In this document: piece by piece, positions 1 to 10,628 of the stretch
How positions within the stretch are numbered: the first letter of the stretch is position 1
How the letters are laid out: the number at the start of each line of letters is the position of its first letter
Source: Isoetes taiwanensis
Lineage: Eukaryota; Streptophyta; Lycopodiopsida; Isoetales; Isoetaceae
Assembly: GCA_021234155.1 (NCBI GenBank)
Contig: JAJEKV010000005.1
Location: 7,184,216-7,248,215 of the forward strand
DNA length: 64,000 nt
Direction of reading: 5' to 3'
Notes under the pieces: generated by a model
The model's database searches: none
The model's input: only the letters and a program-made list of their open reading frames with translations
What the model was told of the DNA's origin: nothing
Translations under genes and position numbers: made by a program

Positions 1-297
1 CTTTATAAGATCTCTTTATCTTTACCAAGAACTTTTTGTTTTAAGAAAATTGGACTTTGTCCTACTATTTTTATTTTGGATTGGACATGTCCTGCTGAAA
101 TTTGAGATGTCCTATTTATTTCAAAACTAAAAGGATTTTTGTTTACCTCATTTTTCATAAAATTTTGAACCCTGTTAACAATCTGGTTTTTTTTTTCTGC
201 ATTAACTTCTTTTTGTTCAGATTCACACCTAGCTGATATCAGGATTAACCACACCACCACGATGAGATCAAATGTCCCTGATTAACTATCCTCCTAT

Positions 298-550
298 CAC
301 TACAAGAGAATGGCAGTTAAGCGTCAGATTAGTCGCCAGACTCACTAAAAAGACTGTGCATGACGTATATACTGACGAATGCCCTTACGCTTATAATGCC
401 ACCTTATTCATCAGAGATATTGTCAAAGTTTTCGTCAGAACTAATTTGTCATCATATTCGTCAAAGGAAGCGTCAGTTTTTGCGTCAGAAAGTAGTGTCA
501 GATATTTCGTCATACATATCGTCAGACATTTCGTCATTCCTTGCGTTTAA
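298..550. mobile_element. CACTA-type transposon terminus with CGTCA subterminal motifs
   Basis: The segment opens with CACTACAAGAGAA at 298-310, which resembles the conserved end of plant CACTA (EnSpm) DNA transposons. The next 240 bases hold eight CGTCA and two TGACG pentamers, for instance around 322, 361, 442, 458, 471, 483, 508, 520 and 531. Dense short subterminal motifs in both orientations are where CACTA transposases bind. I do not see the opposite end (an inverted copy ending in GTAGTG), so this is a single terminus or a truncated element. An alternative reading is a cluster of TGACG bZIP-binding cores. Confidence 0.45.
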
Positions 551-1835
551 AAAAAAACCTTCAGGAATATCCTCAGGAAATTCAATATTTAGACATTAAA
601 ATCTTAGGGTCTGTCTTGGCTCTAGGGCAAGATGACTAAGGATATAGGGTTTATTTTGGATCTGGGTGAGGATGGTATTCGCCTACGGCTGTGGCGACGA
701 TGGTACCTGCCTACAGCTATGCAAAATAGAGGAAACACATGTGATATGCTCGAAATAAGAAATGCAATGCTTTTATAGGCGGATATGGAAAATTCTAAAG
801 CTGATTTCAAGCTCTTTATAGCAAATGTTCATATCTGGAATAGAGCGCATGGCCTATCAAAATAGAGATGTAAGGTTCGTGGGCTTTAATCGACATTGCT
901 GGCAATGGTTCTTATGCTCTATATGTTGAAGATTCGATCTATGGAAGGAAGCAGAATGGTAAAATGTGCTCTGCTCCATTTTCTTGCATAAAAGCGAGTT
1001 CCATGGAGATATCTGCAGCAATGGCTCAAGTGCAAACGATGCCAAAAATGGACAACTTCTGGATGGCAAGGCGACATTTCTCAGATCTATTTTATGTTTT
1101 ATTATCAACTAGATATTCTAGATGTTCTTACATTCAAGAAAAAATTTTGTGGTTATTTTGTGGCTATCCCGGAAGCTCTGTTATGAAATACAATTTTATA
1201 GGACAAATATAAATGCAGGGTAATGCTATGCGTTGTTTCAGGCCGGAAATATTGAGCTATTGGTGATTGCAGTTCTTAGTTTGCTCTGGTGTAGGGTAGG
1301 CATGAGTAGTGCATAGTTTGGTTTTGCCAATTGATTGCTTTACTTGGATACGGTCCTGCTAGTTGTTTATATTGTAGAGTGCATAATCGTTGCATGTTGT
1401 AGGCTATAATACAAGATACTATTGTATGCCTTTTCTACTTGTTAGGGAGTTCATAGTTTCAAGGGATGCACATGTAGCTGATCTGAAAGGCTTTAGAAGC
1501 AAAAAAAATAGACCAACTTTAAAACGTTTAAAGCCTGCGTTTTGCCTACTTTTTCGTTTTAAACCTTGTGCAATCAATTTAGATTGGGCATTTTGATGCA
1601 CGCATGGTTGACAAAGAGGGTAACTACAATGTTTCAAACATCTTATTCATGGTAGTGCCTAGTTTTCCTGCGAGAAAGAGGTTTTCAAGAGCAATTTCAT
1701 CCACAACTCTAGCCAAATGTTGATCCACCTGCATAACGTGCATAACGTGCTTGAAGGGTTCCTCTTGTGTACCTTTCGAAGATGTTTGTAGACATTAATG
1801 ATGATGTACATGAGTTTCAAGAGGTATTTTCTCTT
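551..1835. other. No gene recognised
   Basis: Nothing here resembles a known protein. A short internal duplication is visible at 672-720 (two copies of a GATGGTA..GCCTAC.GCT pattern). The stretch is AT-rich with no long open frame, and it may be internal or flanking sequence of the CACTA element to its left. Confidence 0.4.
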
Positions 1836-2003
1836 CATCAAGGTTGTACAAGTTCACCACTCTTTTGGAAGAGGTGAATTCAAAGACCAAATGACTAAGA
1901 GAAAGATATTAGTAGCAGTTCATCAAGGTTGTACAAGTTCACCACTCTTTTGGTAGAGGTGAATTCATAGACGAAATGACTAAGAGGAGGATATTAGTAT
2001 TGA
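1836..2003. repeat. 85-bp tandem duplication, two copies
   Basis: Two adjacent copies begin with CATCAAGGTTGTACAAGTTC at 1836 and 1921, period 85 bases. They differ by only a few substitutions (for example GGAAGAGG against GGTAGAGG, and CAAAGACC against CATAGACG). No protein family was recognised in the unit. Confidence 0.85.
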
Positions 2004-2295
2004 ACATACATAGGGTATGTTATGTTTGAGTAAATAATATTTCCAATGAAATCAGCAAACACACCTTCACGGGCACCGGAGGACAACCCTCCATGCGCAA
2101 CACCTTGTTTAACAACATATTTATATTATATGGAAGTGATAGTTATGAGTTAAGTCCCATGTTTCTGATTAAGCTGTCACCACTCATCTAACCTGTTTCT
2201 ATTAATCCACAAAACCAGATTACCATTTCTTTCACAAAATTCTATAAGCTTATTGAATAATGCTGAATTATACAAAATCTTTACCAAATCCGCTT

Positions 2296-5200
2296 CTAAC
2301 ACCTCTCAAATATTTTGTACAGATTCTCTAGACAAGCCACCTGAAATTACATTTCATATTAATGAATATGCATGCAATATACGAAGAAAACAAGACTCAC
2401 CTGGATAGCAGTACCATCATTAGCCATACGTACTGGGGGCTTCAGAAAAAATTTCATGGCAGGAAACAAGACATGTTGTATCATCCATTCTCGTTGTGCC
2501 CAAGCATTTTCCGCACTCGCCAGGAGCTCCTCATCAAGCTCCATTTCGCCTTCTTTTTTGTTTTCTACTTTAGCCAAATTTCAAGAGCTTAGAATTTCCT
2601 AGACAATTAATCAATTCTTTTTTCTTATTTTCAAATCAACGGCATTTTATTTATGTTGCAAACACCAACAAACATACCTGGACCTTCTTCAAGTGCATTT
2701 TGCTTCTCCACACATCCTTTTTTGTTTTCAACCTGGTAAAACTTCAGACCTTCATTGACAGGTCTTGGTGATGCAGGCGCATGCACTGCATAAAAGTCTG
2801 CAAGCGCAGCTGCAAATGTTTCAAAGCATTCTTTTTCTGTATCCCAATCCACCTGTTTGAAAAGCAGCATGCTCACATTGTCAGTGATTTAAAACCACAG
2901 CCAAGATTTAAGTGAATATGGGCAGGTTTTTCAATTCTCCCAAGACGTGTAACAAGGCTTACGTCATTCCCCAGGCTGAGAACAAATTCAGGAAAATGAT
3001 CCATGTTGGGCATATACTGATCCAAAACAAGTGGAAGTGTGCAGATATTTCCATTTTCATCGATATCCATTGCAAAGTATTCACGAAGCATCTGGGCCTT
3101 GCACATAATAATATCCATATTTAGCTGTAAAAGGTGAGTAGATAATTAGGCAATCAGTAAAACTGTGACAGCATAATATAATTTCATATTAACATACATG
3201 AGATAAAATTTGAAAATCATAAAATAAATAAACATCTCTCTTAACTATGTTAGCCTGAACTCTTAGAAATGTGTTAAATGCTTAGGCAAGCAAATAGCAA
3301 GACATTGAAACCGGCCAAGTGATATTTAAAATTCCCGTAGAAATCAGGATGGAGGAATTATACAATATCTTGGCAGTCTTGTGATAGACATTTAATGCAT
3401 CTGGAAGTCGAATAATCTGGTGATTGAATACAAAACTGCTATTGGCATATTGCAAAACTATAAGATTAGCAATCAGAGCTGACATTTGAACGGAAAAATC
3501 TTGAGAGTGCTTGTAAAGATTGCACTCATGGGTATGCTGCAGATGAACAAACCAGGATACATACCTTTGCAATTTTTTCCTTGGATCCATCCGTTTCATC
3601 CAATCTGCCACGCCGTTCCTCTTCTTCTAGAGCCATCATCATTACATCATATAGTGGTGCGGGATTTGATAGCCTCAATGCATTAAAATGTGCAAATCTG
3701 CGAAGAGCTTGTTGATATATCAACTCCTTGCTGCCAAACACACGATAATTTCAAGTAATATTTTTCATTCAAATAAATGAATTAGGAAAATAGATAGGAC
3801 AAATAATAATTGAAGGAAGCCAATTCAGTTTTAGAAGAGGCCAACTTATGGCAGGCTAACCTAAGAATAGTTTGGGAATTTGAATAGGCATTCCCTCGCG
3901 AATAGGGAGATGTGGTAAGATTCCTTCCTGTAAATAGATCTTAGTGTTTTACAACATTGTCCCCAGATCTGTGATCCTTGCCAGATCAGGGACTGGCTTA
4001 GCTAGAAGCTTCGCCTTCTGTGTACATATGGGCAATAAAATGTATACTAACACAGAAAGACTTCCAGTACAAGACATAAATATGCAACACTCTCTTGCAG
4101 GCCAGACTTCCTGGCATAAGTTCTAACTGTTTTTTATTACCATTTTCGTCCAACTCCCATTCTTTCAACGAAACGTTAAGAACTATCGTGGCCAATAAGC
4201 TTGCCTTAAACTCAAACAGTTCAGAAGATACAATTTTGTCTTATACTGCACCAAAGCCAGATCGTCATCTGCCATTCCAACAAAGATACAATGTTTGATG
4301 ATGTCCCAAAGACCTGCTCAAGCACAAGTACCAACATGAATTCATAGCAAAACTATACAGCATAAGTCAAACCTAATCTGAAATTTCAAGGTATGTAGAT
4401 AACAAAAAGGTTCTATATGCAGATCCTTAAGTTTAAGACAACAGGCCATTGCTTTTGCCTTGGTTTAAAATGAGTCTTGTTCTCTTTAAATCATTGCTAC
4501 AATCCTTCTAAACGAACTATCTACTCGCTCCTCGCTCCTCATTACGGATAGATTCCCCTGAACTCCTTAAAGGAGCACAGTGACATATTCACGTAGAAGA
4601 CATTATTAGTAGCATAATTGGACAGATTGCCAAGATAAAGAGTTCCAGTATTGTGCCACCAATAAGGTTTCAATATCTAGAGATAATAAGTAGAGATGGC
4701 ATAGCAAATGGACGACACCTCGGGCTTTAACGTAACTCTCAGCAGATAATGAGAAAACCTCAATTTGTCCTCTATTATTAAATATACTGCATGAAAAAAA
4801 TGAAAAAGTCGTAACTATGAAGACCCAAAAAGGGCTATAAAACATAGGAAATAATTGAAATAGCTATTAGCTGGGAGAGACAACCTGAGTGTGTTTCACG
4901 ATCGATGGACGCAAGAAGATCCTGTACACTTGTTAAGTCTGCACTTGCCTTCGGATTTCTCCGCTGTCGAACAATCCGCCTTTTAAATCAAACAGTCAGA
5001 ACATCCTCAAGCCGCGTCGGCAATTATCCAATGCTAGATAAAAGCAAACCGAGTTTCAGCCAGGCCAGCCCCATTATCTGTGTCAGGATGAACTCGTTTT
5101 GGGAGAAATGCATGCAATCGCCCAGCTGGATTAAGTGAATCAGTTCTTACAAGCTTGTTGACTGGTACCTTTTGAGACTGTGTACCTATTATAATATTTA

Positions 5201-8200
5201 GAAAATCAAAAACTTTACAGTGCAAAAACATAAGGCCATATCCATGTTAAAGCTTATAAAGTTAATGCAGAAAAATAACATTAGTTGACACCGTACGCGC
5301 ACACACATGAATACACACCAAAAGAAGGGGCAAGAGAAGAGCTTGTCAAGAGATTGACCCCCATGTTCTAACCACCCCAATTGAAACCACCGAGCATTGG
5401 GAACAGTACCATCAAACTCAATTTTACATTAACAAAAAGGGTACAAAAGAGATTTACATGTAAAATACTACATCTATACCTGGAACAGGAGTTGTGTTTT
5501 GAGCTTGAACATGCTCATCGTCAGCTATAATATGTGCTCCAGGGAGGACTGTCTGCATATCCTTGTGGTCACGTATTATTCCTCCACATAAGAAAATGAC
5601 AAATGGGAAAGGAGACAATGCATTTATTTTGTCATGCTAATATTGTGATCGAAATCAAAGATTGCAAGTTCTACATGCTCTATCTACCTGTGTATAAAAG
5701 GTCTTAGTGGTATTTGAATGCAGCAGCTTCATTTCAACAGCCTTTTGTACACTCTCAATCAATGATTCCTGATTCAGAAAACTGACCTGAAAATAAGGTA
5801 GGCAACTGCTTAAACAAATACCCCCTGAAAATTATCAGCATCCACACATGGACCAGAAATGTACTTATGACCAACAACGTAAATACCACTTTAATTTGTA
5901 GTGGATGCTAATGATCATAAACATGGGTATGCCATCCATGCCAGTGGAGTAGATATGCTATTGACGGATAGACAAATAGACACAAATTATTGAGGTAGTG
6001 AAACCTAGAACTTCTCCTTAGTGACATTATCCAAAAGTAGGCCCAATGTTTGACATGTCCATTATCTCTCCTCAACTCCAATTAAAATCCACATGGAAGC
6101 TGCATCTATTAGTCTATTACACGCAAACATGTGATACCTTTTTTTTAAAGCAGTGGATCTTAGAGAGACCATTGGACAAGTATCTACAATCACATTATTC
6201 TAAGGCTCTTAAGTTCCAACTATGTAGTCGATGCTCTTGCACTATTGACTCTTATTCCAACCCATTTTCAAATTAGCATGTGTGCATACCTCCCTTTTTG
6301 TCGGATGGACATTCACGTCAACATGTTCTGGTGGTATTTCTATAGACAAATATAGAAACGGTTTGGATGCCTTTGGCAATATAGCAGCATAAACTATTTC
6401 AATTGCTTTCTTGAGTGATGAACAATCCACTAGACGATCTGCAAAACTTAACACAAAAAGTAGTCTTTGAACATATTGCCCTGTATCATAATGTAAATCA
6501 GTACCTTAGGGTAGGCCTCACCATTTATAAATAGAACCATGGTTGTCTTTTTAGCACTATAGTTTGCACTTGAAATAAATCCATCCATGTTAAATATAGA
6601 TCTAGATGGATCATCATCTGAAGCTGAGATGGGTATCAACTCTCGTGCAACTCCTGGTCCATAAACAGCTTTTATAGCGTCAACTTTTGATGTTGTACCA
6701 AGAGTATGCACATCAGCACGGGTCTCACCATACTGTGGAATATAAAACCAAAATTATTTGTTGTAATCTTCGATGCATTCAAGTTGTTATGTCTACAAGA
6801 CTTTAACTTGCCTTCTTACAAGTGAAACTAGTTCCTGCTTTATGCACTGCATATCGGCTCATAACATCCAAAACCCGACCATACTCCTCGTTAGGGTTCT
6901 TGAATGCTTTTCTCCGAGCAGCTACATTGTAAAACAAGTTCTCAACCTAAATGCAATCCAGAAAATAATAATAAGCATTTAATGCTGCTATTAACAATAT
7001 GTAGTGAACCAATAAAACTTTACTGACCAGTATTTGTGTGCCTTTTACAGCTGCACATGGACGTGGCTCTCCATCCATTGTGCCATCCTTGTAACATGCT
7101 CTAAGTAACATAGCAATAAAATGATAATCTTGAATACAAACAAACATGGACACATCTCATTGACATTGTTATCAAGAAAGAACATTGCGTGCTTGAGAGT
7201 TCAGGAGTTATCCAGCTATATGCATGCCTCTTTAAAGTTCCAAAGACTTTGCAGCAGCTCATAAAGTAACATGACCAGAAGACTCAACACAAAGGACGAG
7301 CGCCGGAATTATCCAGCTATAAAGGCCAAAAATTTTGCAGCAGCGCATGAAGTATTATGACCAGAAGACTCAAGATGAAGGAAGAGCATTGCCTCCTCTT
7401 TCCCTTCTTGTTATGGTATATTAATGATGAGGGGGATCTAACAAAATTATTTCTTTCTTTATTCCTTCCTTTCTACATATTACACAGGAATTAATATGAT
7501 GGATGTGCTTAAAGACTACATACGCACTTGTATCCATGACTTTGACCGTCCGTCATAGTAGTCACAGTTAAATGTGCAACAAAGGTCATGCTGGCTAAGG
7601 CTTCCCCTCTAAACCCAAGAGTCTTTATATTCTGCAAGTCTTCATAAGTTGTTAACTTTGATGTTGTATGCCTTTCGCAAAGTATGGGAAGATCTTCATA
7701 CTGCAGAAAATCCAGCTTTTCTGAGCACAAAAATACATGGCTTACCAAAACGAAAAATTCATTTCATCATTTCATGTATGCTCTTCAAAAAAACTAAACA
7801 ACCTTGCATGAGGCCACCAATATATGGAACATATATTATAACAGCAACAAGGTTACTGATTGGTTTTATATATCTTATTCGTACAACAGCAACGAGTAAG
7901 CTGGACTACGTACCCGAATGCCATGTCCATTATCGGATATTTGGATCAGCTTAAGACCACCATCTTTAACTGTTACACTGATTGCTGTAGCTCCTGCATC
8001 AATGCTATTTTCTAACAATTCCTTGATGGCGGATGCAGGTCTCTGTATTACTTCCCCTGCTGCTATTCTATTGACTACTGCTTCATCTAGACGACGGATA
8101 ACAGGGGGAGCCATAGGTGGGACATCTTGCTCCTGCTCCTCCGTCATCTCGAAGGATATGTAATTGGCGCCTTCAACACCTTCGTTCAAAAAAAACAGCA

Positions 8201-8635
8201 CAATTAGGTAACACGTATTTATTTAGGAACCTTCTAAGTATTTCGGAAGCTATACATGTCTTGCGGTTTACATGCACCACGATGCATGGAGAAACCTGAA
8301 GAAAAAGTGGATGGTTGCGAATAAAACCCCCCGAGTGGATGGTGCGAATAACCCCCCCGAGGGGGGGCCAGTGCTCGAATTTGACGGTCCGCCCTTAATT
8401 TTCCAGGGACGAGCAAAATAATTTTACACCTTTCACATGACAGGAAGTTCCTAAATTCAAGCCTTTCAAATGCAATTTTAAATGACAGAAGTTTTTCCCT
8501 CGAAAACATAGATAGATGGAAGTGAATCGCTATCCTCTGGAATCTCATTCAATTCAAGTCCTCCTTCAAAAAGCAAACTCATGAAAGCAATAAACAGAAG
8601 CATTGAAGCAAAAGCTTACCTGGTTCCGGCTCCAT
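2296..8635 (-). CDS. MLH1: DNA mismatch repair protein MLH1, 17 exons
   Basis: MutL-homologue ATPase that pairs with PMS1/PMS2-type or MLH3 partners in mismatch repair and meiotic crossover resolution in the nucleus. Exons (high to low): 8635-8620, 8179-7914, 7700-7528, 7100-7028, 6946-6812, 6732-6522, 6438-6290, 5786-5688, 5552-5480, 5185-5050, 4979-4885, 4313-4205, 3730-3565, 3124-2963, 2852-2678, 2567-2401, 2340-2296. All phases join, giving 749 residues; plant MLH1 is about 740. The GHKL ATPase motifs are present: catalytic Glu59 and Asn63 in KELLEN, DNGHGI at 88-93, [15 protein letters not shown]. The C-terminus is FERC, conserved in eukaryotic MLH1. Donors at 6811 and 4204 are GC, not GT. 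Introns 4980-5049 (70 nt) and 2341-2400 (60 nt) are tiny. Start: ATG at 8635 heads a 16-nt exon; an in-frame ATG at 8665 would add ten residues. The variable linker around 5000-5050 is the least certain join. Confidence 0.93.
8307..8367. repeat. Short tandem duplication ending in a C7/G7 hairpin, MLH1 intron 1
   Basis: A unit of about 26 bases, GTGGATGGT.GCGAATAA followed by a C-run and GA, occurs twice (from 8307 and from 8334). The second copy ends in seven C, GA, seven G (8352-8367), a self-complementary hairpin. It lies in the first intron of MLH1. Confidence 0.7.
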
Positions 8636-9098
8636 GGTTTGCTTGAACTCTGAATCTCTGATCATGGGCGGGCGGGCATCAAGATTCCAGGAAAAAAAGT
8701 TTGAATTATTAGCATAGATTTAGGCATCTAATTTTCTTGAATTAGCATAAATTCAGGTTCGTTGTGACTTGGTTGTTAATGGTGCATCTATAACTATAAT
8801 ATAACTATAATGTATAAGAGGTTAAAAAATGGGATGGTGGATCATTGGAAATTTGGGATGTGTAATTGTATCATGTATACTGTATAGAGATATTATAAAT
8901 TTATAATCAATAATAATATAAATGACAGGCATTTCTCTATTTATAGCCTTTCAAATGACGAGTATGTCTTGTAGTTGCCCTTCTCTATGACGGGCGATTG
9001 CCCAATTGCGGCCCTTCATTTGCCAGACGAAAAAAAATTTCACCTGTTTTGACGGGCAAAAATCCAAAAAACAGGCATGAAAGCCGTCAAATTCGAGC
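8373..9098. repeat. Inverted-repeat pair spanning MLH1 intron 1 and 5' flank
   Basis: GCTCGAATTTGACGG at 8373-8387 recurs as its exact reverse complement at 9084-9098. Each copy adjoins a G/C hairpin (8352-8367 on the left; 9095-9111, GAGCCCC-GAA-GGGGCTC, on the right). The pair may be the ends of a 0.73-kb DNA element that now contains the first exon of MLH1, but similarity fades quickly inward and I see no clear target-site duplication. Confidence 0.35.
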
Positions 9099-9228
9099 CC
9101 CGAAGGGGCTCATGTGGGCCTTTGGCATATTCTAGGGATATGTTGAAAACCGCTCCAAATTTGCTATCGGCCTTAGACTGCCAGTCACCCTTGTTAGTGT
9201 GCGAGGCATGTAGCTGCACTTCTTACCA

Positions 9229-9318
9229 TGTAACCGGAATAGGATATGGCAGATATTCGGCGTTGATAAAACCCTGTAACTGGAACAGGATGTGGCAAAT
9301 ACTCTGCGTGGATAAAAC
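9229..9318. repeat. 46-bp tandem duplication
   Basis: Two adjacent, diverged copies start with TGTAACCGGAATAGGATATG at 9229 and TGTAACTGGAACAGGATGTG at 9275, each ending in GATAAAAC. Confidence 0.8.
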
Positions 9319-9395
9319 TGCAAGCCAAAGAGAAATACAAAAGGCTTTACATAGGTATTTTTGCATTTTGAATCATTGTTGCTTTTCATGCGGAC

Positions 9396-9513
9396 AACAT
9401 GGCAACTGGGGAGCCCATTCCGTCTCCGGAATGGAAAACGGCACTCAAATTCTGCTCAGCAGGTCATGAACAGGTAATTAGGTGCTAAATCCCTTCTCCC
9501 CAGTTGCCATGTT
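9396..9513. repeat. 18-bp perfect inverted repeat with 82-bp spacer
   Basis: AACATGGCAACTGGGGAG at 9396-9413 and its exact reverse complement CTCCCCAGTTGCCATGTT at 9496-9513. It could be the ends of a very small MITE or a hairpin. No other features accompany it. Confidence 0.7.
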
Positions 9514-10628
9514 ATTTGTGGGGGATGAAGTTGGATTTATGCGATTCAGGACCCGCTCTCCTGCCGGTCCCGCGGACCCCCCCGAATCAGCTTCCCAACT
9601 TCCATCCCCCCATACATCTAGACATGTAATTGAATGTTGTTGTTTTTTCATGTACATTATTTGGGCCATGGCATGCACAGATCGAGAGTTCTTATTCTAA
9701 GGTCTATGCTTTGTGTTTGGGGCAACCCTCTTCGGATTTATTTGTTGCTACAGGAAATTTAAGGGCAAGACATCAAGAACGGAAGTGTTGCAACCAGATT
9801 TTGTGTGTTGCGTTTGCACAGCATTTGAATCTCTTACGTGTGGTTTTAAATGCAGTCGATTTAACAGCAAGGGTTGAATTTGGCATGTACTTGGTGCAAG
9901 CAGACTTTGCTTTCCAGAACATGTGGAAGGTGCAAACTGATTCAGAACCTCTTTACCTGTAAGGAGTTTGTAAACGAGAATCTCAATTTTTGGTTGTACA
10001 AGCTTAGCCTAAATTAGGAGAATTGCAGAAGAGTTTGTCTTCCAGTCGAGGCCTCCTCAATATGGCTCGGTTGGTAGAGTTTTTTGTGAGGCCTTGGCTT
10101 CTCACTAGTGTAACTCATTGTTTCTTAATCTCTTCTGCTCTTGTTCCATTCTATTTTATATTCTACTTGAGGATCTAGTAAAGAAATGCTTGTACAGATA
10201 GGGTTGCCGTCATTTTCATTTGATTTTCCTGATTGCTCTACATGTGCATGCCACAATGCCACTCAGCTAGTTGCTTATGTTAAAAAACATGAGTGCATGT
10301 CTCACAAGAAGCAGTTGGTGTCAGAGTTGGTTCCACCACCATGGAGGTATCAAGTTATATTGAGAGCATTTCTTCTTTGAAGCAGAATAGATCGGGGAAT
10401 GTTATTCTACCAACGATGGAGATGTTAAGGGTGTAATGCTATCCTTTTGCATCTTTTGGTACAAGCTGAGATCATATTCTGATTATTCTAGTTCAATATA
10501 TCCTACTTAACAGAAGTCTATTTCGATGAGGCATTCTGCTGAAAGATTCATGAGCATCAGATAGACTCCCACACTCCATAAACATGGGAACAAGATAATT
10601 CCCAACATCTTGATAAACTTGTAAGCCA

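Larger units (their letters stand above)
8666..10628. other. Intergenic, short repeats only
   Basis: Sequence upstream of MLH1 and before the Copia remnant. It contains the right half of the inverted-repeat pair, a 46-bp tandem duplication near 9229 and an 18-bp inverted repeat (9396/9513). TGGTGTCAGAGTTGG near 10316 weakly resembles a Copia primer-binding site (two mismatches to TGGTATCAGAG), so the decayed Copia element may begin about here. No protein-coding gene recognised. Confidence 0.4.

Noticed and set aside
298-550. CRISPR-like repeat array
   Set aside because: The recurring motif is only five bases, irregularly spaced and in both orientations.
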